NCBI GenBank assembly: GCA_018373675.1
Contig: JAHAGQ010000002.1
Span: 1-64,000 of the forward strand
Direction: 5' to 3'
Length of the DNA stretch: 64,000 bases
Source of the DNA: Collinsella sp.
Lineage (GTDB): Bacteria; Actinomycetota; Coriobacteriia; Coriobacteriales; Coriobacteriaceae
The notes below the pieces were generated by a model. That model worked only from the letters and a program-made list of their open reading frames with translations, was not told where the DNA came from and ran no database searches. A program made the position numbers and the translations under genes. Positions 1-6,274 of the stretch are shown one piece after another (the stretch's first letter is position 1; each line of letters opens with the position of its first letter).

Positions 1-545
1 AGCGGCGGGCGCGGGCCCACGACAGACATCTGGCCCAAGAACACGTTGAGGAACTGCGGGAACTCGTCGATGGAGTGCTTGCGGATGAACCGGCCGATCC
101 TGGTGACGCGCGGGTCCTCCTTCATCTTGAACATGGCGCCGGCGATCTCGTTCTGTTCCTTGAGCTCCACCAGGCGCTCGTCGGCGTCCTTGTACATGCT
201 TCGGAACTTCCACATGCGGAAAGTGGACAGGCTGCCGTCGGGGCGGGTCTGACCAACGCGGATCTGACTGTAGAAGGGGTTGCCCTCGCTCTCCAGACGA
301 ATAGCTGCGGCGAGCACAAGGCTGGGTACGGCGATGACGGCCAGCACGCAACCGCTGAACACGATGTCGAAGGCGCGCTTAACGGCGCGGTAGATCAGGC
401 GCGAACGATCCCAGTCCATGATGGACTGCATGGCCTTGTAGCGGCCGGCGCCCTCGCGCCGGCCCATGGCCTGAGCGATGAGCGCCGCACCCGCAGGCGC
501 ATCCGTTGCATATTGAGTTTTATCCGACACGCTCTCTTCCAACAC
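1..545 (-). CDS. Priming sugar transferase (bacterial sugar transferase family), 3' part cut by window edge
   Basis: The visible 181 or so residues run off the left end of the window, so the C-terminus is missing. A soluble N-terminus leads into one hydrophobic segment (about residues 50-75, around FDIVFSGCVLAVIAV). The family core follows: RMWKFRSM, then DPRVTRIGRFIRK, DEFPQFLNV and GQMSVVGPRP. This is the signature of undecaprenyl-phosphate sugar-1-phosphate transferases (WcaJ/RfbP type), which begin lipid-linked repeat-unit synthesis at the inner face of the membrane. The start is uncertain: a GTG at 545 is the first start codon after an in-frame TAG at 570-572, and the AGGAGG at 566-571 lies rather far upstream. 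It follows the NusG-like gene after about 50 bp, so it is probably the first enzyme of a capsule or exopolysaccharide operon. The family is certain; the sugar substrate cannot be told. Confidence 0.88.
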   Translation of the reverse strand, partial: MLEESVSDKTQYATDAPAGAALIAQAMGRREGAGRYKAMQSIMDWDRSRLIYRAVKRAFDIVFSGCVLAVIAVPSLVLAAAIRLESEGNPFYSQIRVGQTRPDGSLSTFRMWKFRSMYKDADERLVELKEQNEIAGAMFKMKEDPRVTRIGRFIRKHSIDEFPQFLNVFLGQMSVVGPRPP

Positions 546-596
546 TTCTTCCCCAGATCGGGGATCCTCCTAGATCTATACAGCGATTGCCTGTAG

Positions 597-1142
597 TTAG
601 ACGATCGCCTTTTTAAGGTTGCGCATTGCACGTTGCTCGGCTGAAAGCACAGCAAGGCCAACACGGGTGGTTACGCGTCGGCCGCACAAGTTAAGCTCCA
701 AAAAGGCGGTGCTCTTGCGTCTGTTAATGGTTTTGATAAGGCCTTCGTGGCCCAACAGCGGACCAGCCGTCACTACAACCTGATCGCCGTCTTTTAGGGC
801 CTCGCTCATGGGCACCACACGGTCTCCCCTGTTGGTAAAATTGCCAATGAACTGGGTCTCTTCTTTTGCCAGCGGAACAAATTGACCGTCCTGGGATAGC
901 ACCCGTGCAAAGTCGTCCATGCGCAGCAAATACTGTTGCACGGTACGGGGGTCTGCCGTATCGCAGATGAGATAACCGGGGAACAACGGCTTGGTCGTGT
1001 TAACCCATTCGCCGTGTACCTTGATTTCTGTCTGATATTGGGGATAAAAGAGCTCCTGCAGGGCGCCAGACGGCACCACACGCTCGATGCGCTCGCGCAT
1101 TACGTCTTCGCGACCGTTAATGACCTGAATCACATACCACAC
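597..1142 (-). CDS. loaP: NusG paralog, LoaP-like transcription antiterminator
   Basis: A protein of about 181 residues with a NusG N-terminal domain (WYVIQV near the start, LFPGYL near residue 55) and a C-terminal KOW segment (DGDQVVVTAGPLLGHEGLI, about residues 118-140). It stands directly before a priming sugar transferase and not in the secE-nusG-rplK context, so it is a specialised paralog. LoaP-type NusG proteins are known to promote readthrough of long polysaccharide and secondary-metabolite operons. I chose GTG 1142 because AAGGGGG at 1151-1157 is 8 nt upstream; GTG codons at 1148 and 1151 would be too close to it. The Shine-Dalgarno lies shortly after a long leader hairpin (1172-1244). 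It could also be called UpxY or RfaH-like; the exact subfamily needs a tree. Confidence 0.85.
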   Translation of the reverse strand: MWYVIQVINGREDVMRERIERVVPSGALQELFYPQYQTEIKVHGEWVNTTKPLFPGYLICDTADPRTVQQYLLRMDDFARVLSQDGQFVPLAKEETQFIGNFTNRGDRVVPMSEALKDGDQVVVTAGPLLGHEGLIKTINRRKSTAFLELNLCGRRVTTRVGLAVLSAEQRAMRNLKKAIV

Positions 1143-1171
1143 GAGCACCACCCCCTTACTGTCTTACGTGT

Positions 1172-1244
1172 GGCTCACGGGGTTTGGGTATGGCTTCGCC
1201 AGGGCGCTTGTGCGCGAAGGCGCTCCATATTCAAACCCTGAGCC
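1172..1244 (-). promoter_or_regulatory. Long imperfect hairpin in the leader of the loaP-like gene
   Basis: Arms pair in register: 1172-1177 with 1239-1244, 1180-1186 (GGGTTTG) with 1232-1238, 1190-1193 with 1225-1228, 1197-1200 with 1219-1222, and an inner GCGC-TTGT-GCGC hairpin (1204-1215). There is no T-run on either side, so it does not look like an intrinsic terminator. It ends about 15 nt before the Shine-Dalgarno of the NusG-like gene. LoaP proteins are known to need an RNA stem-loop in the operon leader; that this hairpin plays that role is inference. Confidence 0.55.
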
Positions 1245-1596
1245 CAGTCAGACAAGCACGTGGCTCTGCCCCACCGTGAACGGTATGTATAAGTGCAGCT
1301 GCTAGAGAGGCGGACGTGTATCGCAAAAAGACCGCATCCCCAGCTGACTGCGTGCGACCCAGTCAAGCGGGTACAAAACTGGACCGCACGCAAACAGCTG
1401 TAAAACTGCTTTTTATTGGCATGCATGCTATTAATTGCATCATGGAATTACCCAATGCAGATAAATAACGTTGCATGACTTCTTTATTGGAGCTCGTGGT
1501 GTTTCTGGCACCGCCGTTACGGCCGGATGCTGATCGACCCTGCGCTTTATGGCTTGCTGGAGCCGTGAGCACAGTTGAACTCATGTAACGTTAGGT

Positions 1597-1605
1597 ATTC
1601 TAGCA
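1597..1605 (-). promoter_or_regulatory. Possible extended -10 promoter for the polysaccharide operon
   Basis: On the minus strand the string TGCTAGAAT (1605-1597) matches an extended -10 element (TGn followed by a TATAAT-like hexamer). No good -35 is visible, which is compatible with extended -10 promoters. It would place transcription start near 1590 and give a leader of about 450 nt. Weak evidence on its own. Confidence 0.3.
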
Positions 1606-1939
1606 CAAGCTGTTAGCGAAACTGATTTGGGCTGCGTTGGACAACATATTGTTCATTTAGCGTGCTTAAGGGGGTTATTTTGGGATGTTGTTCACGTTGA
1701 TGCAGGTTAATGGGATGCTAACGGTGATTAGGCGCGTTCCTGAAGCCCATATGGAACGGCGATCTACACTGATAATCGCGTTTGGCTAACAAACTATGTA
1801 CAGAGTTGGGAAATAAATTCTGCAACTTTTTATGGGGTGGGCGCGGGCGTCGCATTGCGAAGATACTCATCGCACAATAGACACGCCTGACAACAGAGTC
1901 AACACATTTTGAGGCGGTTTGTTGGGCACCTTTTTAGGT

Positions 1940-1968
1940 GCAGCTGTCGCAAATTTTGCGACAACTGC
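1940..1968. repeat. Perfect 19-bp palindrome with flanking extension
   Basis: TGTCGCAAA and TTTGCGACA face each other around a single T (1945-1963). Outside, GCAG (1940-1943) and CTGC (1965-1968) extend the symmetry after one mismatched pair. The short centre favours a dimeric DNA-binding protein site over an RNA hairpin. No regulator can be named from the sequence. Confidence 0.6.
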
Positions 1969-2049
1969 TGCTGACGGCGAACTTGAACAGGAAAGCAATT
2001 TGCATATCTTGCAAAAATGCAGTTCAGCCACTTAATATCGCATGCAAAT

Positions 2050-2077
2050 AAAAAAGCCCACTCAATTGAGTGGGCTT
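2050..2077 (-). terminator. Intrinsic terminator of tRNA-Ala
   Basis: A stem AGCCCACTCAA/TTGAGTGGGCT (2055-2076) is followed on the minus strand by a T-run (the A-run at about 2050-2055). It lies about 12 nt beyond the tRNA 3' end. Confidence 0.85.
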
Positions 2078-2088
2078 AGCATTCACGA

Positions 2089-2164
2089 TGGTGGAGACGA
2101 GGGGGATCGAACCCCTGACCTCTTGACTGCCAGTCAAGCGCTCTCCCAGCTGAGCTACGCCCCC
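2089..2164 (-). tRNA. tRNA-Ala(GGC)
   Basis: A 76-nt cloverleaf on the minus strand. The acceptor stem is GGGGGCG/CGTCTCC with two G-U pairs. The D arm contains AGCTCAGCTGGGAGAGC, the anticodon stem is CTTGA/TCAAG with loop CTGGCAG (anticodon GGC, reading GCC alanine), and the T loop is GTTCGATCC. ACCA is encoded at the 3' end. It borders the polysaccharide region on its right. Confidence 0.95.
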
Positions 2165-2261
2165 GTGACGAGGAGATACTATAGGGGAATGTCTTTGGGG
2201 ATGCAAGAGGAAATTTTGGGTTTGCTGCTCCGTCCCAGGAAAACCCTCACGGGCCGTCACC

Positions 2262-2903
2262 CTACTTGTAAAGGTAGGCGATTGCCGTTCCCTGGTGGAC
2301 GGTTATCGTTGCTGTTTTTCTTACGATGTTGCTGATACCAGTGTCGGCTAGTAAGCCCAAGAAGGCGTGTTCCAGTTCCCATTCTAGGCCGTGTTCGCTT
2401 ACCTGGGTGTTGGGGGCTATAGCAATAATGGAAAACGTTTTGCCCTCAGCGCCTTCGATGGTCCACGATTCATCTGCGTGAAGAATGCGGGCGACCACCA
2501 TGTCCTCGACGATCCAGACGGGGGCGTCCTCGTAGCCCGCGAGCAGCCCCAGAACGGAAAGTGCCATATCAGGACGGCCGCCGGTAGCGCAGGTCGCAAT
2601 TACTTCGACACCCGACCAGCGATGGCGGACGGAATCGAGCGCCAGCGTCAGATCGGTATAGTCCTTGTAGGGGTCGTGGCGCTCAACTTCAAAGTCGGTG
2701 GCGGCATCGACCAGCGCGCGACCTGCGTCGCTCACCGTGTCGGCATCTCCCACATACACTTCGCAGCCCAGCCCCGCGCCCAGCAGCGCGTCGAGTCCGC
2801 GGTCCACGGCGACAACGTGGTCGCACTCCCCCGCTAACCTACGCAACAGATCCGCGCTCGCAACCACGGGCGATCCGCAGACCACTAATACCTTGCAAGC
2901 CAC
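2262..2903 (-). CDS. thiN: Thiamine diphosphokinase
   Basis: 213 residues, the usual size of thiamine pyrophosphokinase, which transfers pyrophosphate from ATP to thiamine to make the cofactor thiamine diphosphate. Visible family motifs are the N-terminal VVCGSP, AVDRGLDALL, VGDADTVS (the Asp-rich ATP/Mg site), DYTDLTLALD and ATGGRPDM. The C-terminal half is a beta-rich thiamine-binding domain ending near GTAIAYLYK. It starts at GTG 2903 with GAGG upstream and follows the HAD gene by 9 bp, so the two are co-transcribed. Confidence 0.92.
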   Translation of the reverse strand: MACKVLVVCGSPVVASADLLRRLAGECDHVVAVDRGLDALLGAGLGCEVYVGDADTVSDAGRALVDAATDFEVERHDPYKDYTDLTLALDSVRHRWSGVEVIATCATGGRPDMALSVLGLLAGYEDAPVWIVEDMVVARILHADESWTIEGAEGKTFSIIAIAPNTQVSEHGLEWELEHAFLGLLADTGISNIVRKTATITVHQGTAIAYLYK

Positions 2904-2912
2904 AGCCCTCGC

Positions 2913-3602
2913 CTATCCCTCAAACGAAAGCACGCGGGCCAGATCCAGCTCCTCGTAGCTGTCGATAAAGATATCGCAGTTGGCGCGTACGTCGTCGCGC
3001 TTCATACGGCCGTGCGGGTCGTAAATACCCACACGCTTAAAGCCGGCGGTCCCAGAGCTCTTAAGGCCAAAGACAGCGTCCTCAAACACCCACGCGCGCT
3101 CAAACTGGCGCCCATGGCGCTCCTCCAGGCGGCGCAGCGCCAGCTCGTACACATCGGGGAACTGCTTGGAGCGTCCTGCCTCACCCGTAGTGGTAACAAA
3201 CTCCATGTAAGCGTCGAGTCCGGCACCAGCGAGCGCGGACTGCACCAGCTCGGCCGGCGTGGACGTAGCCACGCACATGGCAATGCCCGCCGCCTTCGCC
3301 TGCTCCAAAAATGCCAGGAGCCCCTCGCGCGGCGGCACCTTAGAGTATCCATCGATCAGGATGTCGCTCAGCTCACGGTAGAGCTCCTCGCCATTCGCCC
3401 CAATGCCCCACGTGTCGTGGTAGGCCTGGCACTCGTCCTCCAGCGACAGGTGCTCAAATTGGGCAAAGTCATCCACGGTCACGTCGATCCTGTGACGGTG
3501 CAATAACTCGGGCTGCGCATAGCCCCAGACGGGGGTGCTATTTACCAGCGTGCCGTCGCAATCGAAAATAAAAGCAACCTTGGGAGCGGCGGTATGGGAC
3601 AT
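2913..3602 (-). CDS. HAD-superfamily hydrolase (beta-phosphoglucomutase/phosphatase-like)
   Basis: 229 residues. HAD motif I is FIFDCDGTLVN (residues 11-21), motif II is CVATSTP, and motif III/IV runs from the SKQFPDVYELAL region to VFEDAVFGLKS. The helical cap after motif I is that of subfamily IA, which includes beta-phosphoglucomutases and small sugar-phosphate phosphatases. The start ATG 3602 has AAAGG 8 nt upstream; an in-frame upstream codon at 3623 is less well placed. It is transcribed divergently from glgB, with TGGTAAAAC-type motifs in the shared upstream region. This suggests, but does not prove, a role in glucan or sugar-phosphate metabolism. Substrate unknown. Confidence 0.85.
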   Translation of the reverse strand: MSHTAAPKVAFIFDCDGTLVNSTPVWGYAQPELLHRHRIDVTVDDFAQFEHLSLEDECQAYHDTWGIGANGEELYRELSDILIDGYSKVPPREGLLAFLEQAKAAGIAMCVATSTPAELVQSALAGAGLDAYMEFVTTTGEAGRSKQFPDVYELALRRLEERHGRQFERAWVFEDAVFGLKSSGTAGFKRVGIYDPHGRMKRDDVRANCDIFIDSYEELDLARVLSFEG

Positions 3603-3622
3603 AAACGAACCTTTCGATATCA

Positions 3623-3711
3623 AATGGTAAACATCCTGCTAAAAACGTTTTACCCAACGTCAAACAAACAATTTTGAAACCCAAATTGGTAAAACTGTCA
3701 AGAGTTTTACC
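3623..3711. promoter_or_regulatory. Cluster of GGTAAAAC-type operator-like sites between the HAD gene and glgB
   Basis: The gap 3603-3933 holds no gene. It contains ATGGTAAAC (3624-3632), a palindromic core AAAACGTTTT (3642-3651) followed by ACCC, and an inverted pair GGTAAAACT (3688-3696) / AGTTTTACC (3703-3711). The same half-site recurs upstream of the GH13-GH77 gene (13522 and about 13556). Symmetric AAAACGTTTT-like sites with a central CG are typical of LacI-family repressors; the regulator itself is not in this window. Confidence 0.5.
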
Positions 3712-3933
3712 ACGTCAATTCTGCCAGTGGTATAAACATGTCGCTTACCGATTAAACGCCTACGCAAATCCGCTTTCGTTCATAAAACTAACGTACAGGT
3801 GTTATCGTAGTTTTTGCCGAAAGTTCCACCGAGCACGCGAGGTGGAACGAATCACAGAAACTTTGCCGTCCCTTCGATTCGTGCAGCCTTGGACCTTTCG
3901 CATCTAGTCACCAAGGCAATACGCTGCCGCGTC

Positions 3934-6180
3934 ATGATGGGATCAAACGTGAGCGATACAAAGCTAAAGCCAGCAACCAAAAAGCCCGCTACCCGCAAAG
4001 CCGCCCCGCACGCACCGGAGCTCACCAAAGACGATGTCTATCTGTTTGGCATCGGTACGTGGGAGCGCAGCTGGGAAAAGATGGGCGCGCATCCCGACAC
4101 GCAGCAGCGCACGCGCGGCTGGCGTTTTTGCGTTTGGGCGCCCGACGTAAAGAACGTCCATATCATTGGTGAATTTAACGAATGGGATGAACAAGCCAAC
4201 CCTCTGGTGCCCGTGCATACGAGCTCTATTTGGGAAGGCTTTATTCCTGGCGCAGAGCAGGGCCAGCTCTATAAATACCTCATCGAGACCAACGAGGGCG
4301 AAAAGCTCTACAAGGCCGATCCGTATGCTTTTAAGGCCGAGTGCCCTCCGGGAACGGCGAGCGTGCTGTGGACCCTCGATGGCTACAAGTGGAACGACGC
4401 CGCATGGCTCAAGCGCCGCGCCGGCCACAACCACATGTCGCAGCCGCTTAACATCTACGAGGTGCATATTGGCTCGTGGAAGCGCCACGGCGACGCGCCG
4501 CAGGGCGAGCCCGACGAGTACGGCAACTACCCCGGCCCCATGGACCCCTTCCCCGCGCAGCGCGGCGAGTTCTACACCTACGACGACCTGTCGGTGGAGC
4601 TCGTGGACTACGTGCGCGATATGGGCTACACGCATATCGAGGTCATGCCGCTTATGGAGCATCCCTTTGATGGCTCCTGGGGCTACCAGACGACCGGCTA
4701 TTACGCCGCCACCTCTCGCTACGGCAACCCGCAGCAGCTCATGCACTTTATCGATGCGTGCCACGAGGCGGGCATCGGCGTGATCATGGACTGGGTGCCC
4801 GGCGGTTTTTGCGCCGACTCCCACGGCCTTGCCACCTTTAACGGACACATGCTGTTTGAGCACGAGATTCACCCCAACTGGGGCACGCACAAGTTTGACT
4901 TCGCCCGCGGCGAGGTCCGCTCCTTCCTGGTCTCCAACGTGCTGTATTGGCTCGAGAACTTCCACGTTGACGGCATTCGTATGGACGGCGTGTCCAGCAT
5001 GCTGTACCTCAACTTTGGCATCGACGATCCCGGCCAAAAGAAGTTCAACAAGTACGGTACCGAGGAGGACCTTGACGCCAGCGCGTTTATCCGCCAGGTC
5101 AACTGCGCCGTGGAGGCCCACTACCCCGACGTGATGATGATGGCCGAGGAGTCCACCGCGTGGCCGCTCGTGACCTACCCGCCGCAGGACGGCGGCCTGG
5201 GCTTCCACTACAAGTGGGACATGGGCTGGATGAATGACACCCTGCACTACATGCAGACCGATTTTCCGTGGCGCCCCGGCAACCACGGGCTGCTCACGTT
5301 CTCCATCATGTACGCCTTTACCGAGAACTTCATTTGCCCGCTGAGCCACGACGAGGTTGTGCACGGCAAGTGCTCGCTCATCGGCCGCATGCCGGGCGAC
5401 TGGTGGCGCCAGTTTGCCGGCCTGCGCACGCTCGCCTTCTACCAGATGACTCACCCCGGTGCCAAGCTCAACTTTATGGGCAACGAGATCGGCCAGTTTA
5501 TTGAGTGGCGCTACTACGAGTCCATTCAGTGGTTCCTGACCGAGGAGTACGAGACTCACCGTCATCATCAGGCGTTTATCAAGGCGCTCAACCATCTGTA
5601 CACCGCCGAGCCCGCCCTATACGAGCGCGGCTACACCGACGACGGCTTTACCTGGATCGACGCGGACAACTCCAAGCAGTCCATCGTGAGCTTTGTGCGC
5701 CAGGGCGAGGACGTCGATAACGACCTGGTGATTCTGATCAACTTTGACCCGGCGAGCTACGAGAGCTTCCGCGTGGGCGTGCCGCGCGAGGGTGACTGGG
5801 AGGTCATCTTCGATTCCGACCGTCCCGAGTTTGGCGGCAGCGGATACGCCGGCGAGGAGCCCTACACCTGCTCGAGCGAGCCCTATCCCTGGAACGGGCA
5901 GATGGACTCCATCGAGATTAAGGTGCCCGGCCTTGCAGGCGTGGTGCTTAAGCGCCGCGGTCCCAGCAGCTATAAGCCGCCCGTGGTCGAGGAGCCCAAG
6001 AAGGCGACGCGCAAGCGCATGTCCTCGGTAAAGCCCAAGACCGCAGCTGCTAAGAAGGCTCCGGCTAAGGCGAAGGCTGCCAAGCCCGCCGCCAAGGCTT
6101 CGGCCAAGTCCACCACGGCCAAGAAGGCTGCTTCCAAGGCCAAGGCAGCTGCCGTTAAGGATCCTGCCAAGAAAGCGTAA
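3934..6180 (+). CDS. glgB: 1,4-alpha-glucan branching enzyme (GH13) with cationic C-terminal tail
   Basis: About 748 residues. It introduces alpha-1,6 branches into glycogen. An N-terminal beta domain (CVWAPDVKNVHIIGEFNEW) precedes the GH13 barrel. Conserved regions are DWVPGGF near residue 286, RMDGVSS with the nucleophile Asp near 351, MAEEST with the catalytic Glu near 405, and LSHDEVVHGK near 473. The conserved fold ends near residue 675. About 75 further residues rich in Lys, Ala, Thr and Ser (KAPAKAKAAKPAAKASAKS) resemble histone H1 tails, and the N-terminus also has a short KPATKKPATRKAA stretch. The start is uncertain (ATG 3934 or 3937, GTG 3949). It is first in the glycogen cluster; glgP follows after 94 bp. 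Confidence 0.93.
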   Translation: MMGSNVSDTKLKPATKKPATRKAAPHAPELTKDDVYLFGIGTWERSWEKMGAHPDTQQRTRGWRFCVWAPDVKNVHIIGEFNEWDEQANPLVPVHTSSIWEGFIPGAEQGQLYKYLIETNEGEKLYKADPYAFKAECPPGTASVLWTLDGYKWNDAAWLKRRAGHNHMSQPLNIYEVHIGSWKRHGDAPQGEPDEYGNYPGPMDPFPAQRGEFYTYDDLSVELVDYVRDMGYTHIEVMPLMEHPFDGSWGYQTTGYYAATSRYGNPQQLMHFIDACHEAGIGVIMDWVPGGFCADSHGLATFNGHMLFEHEIHPNWGTHKFDFARGEVRSFLVSNVLYWLENFHVDGIRMDGVSSMLYLNFGIDDPGQKKFNKYGTEEDLDASAFIRQVNCAVEAHYPDVMMMAEESTAWPLVTYPPQDGGLGFHYKWDMGWMNDTLHYMQTDFPWRPGNHGLLTFSIMYAFTENFICPLSHDEVVHGKCSLIGRMPGDWWRQFAGLRTLAFYQMTHPGAKLNFMGNEIGQFIEWRYYESIQWFLTEEYETHRHHQAFIKALNHLYTAEPALYERGYTDDGFTWIDADNSKQSIVSFVRQGEDVDNDLVILINFDPASYESFRVGVPREGDWEVIFDSDRPEFGGSGYAGEEPYTCSSEPYPWNGQMDSIEIKVPGLAGVVLKRRGPSSYKPPVVEEPKKATRKRMSSVKPKTAAAKKAPAKAKAAKPAAKASAKSTTAKKAASKAKAAAVKDPAKKA

Positions 6181-6274
6181 CAAAGGTGTTACCACTGTAA
6201 TTACCCGCCCCGCGGGGGCGTAGGATACAAGTCATAACCGTTCCGGGAGAAACATCCCCGGGGGAAAGGAACGT

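Larger units (their letters stand above)
1245..2053. other. Gene-free, AT-richer region upstream of the polysaccharide operon
   Basis: No convincing coding frame on either strand. The short minus-strand frames here have no ribosome binding site and no recognisable motif. The region contains a possible extended -10 for the polysaccharide operon (1597-1605), a small hairpin GCACC-TTTTTA-GGTGC (1925-1941) and a strong palindrome (1940-1968). It ends at the terminator behind tRNA-Ala. A leader of roughly 450 nt before loaP is plausible. Confidence 0.5.

Noticed and set aside
1175..1584. Two short minus-strand open frames (83 and 73 codons) upstream of the LoaP-like gene
   Set aside because: No Shine-Dalgarno, no recognisable motif, and one overlaps the leader hairpin. 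They are better explained as untranslated leader.
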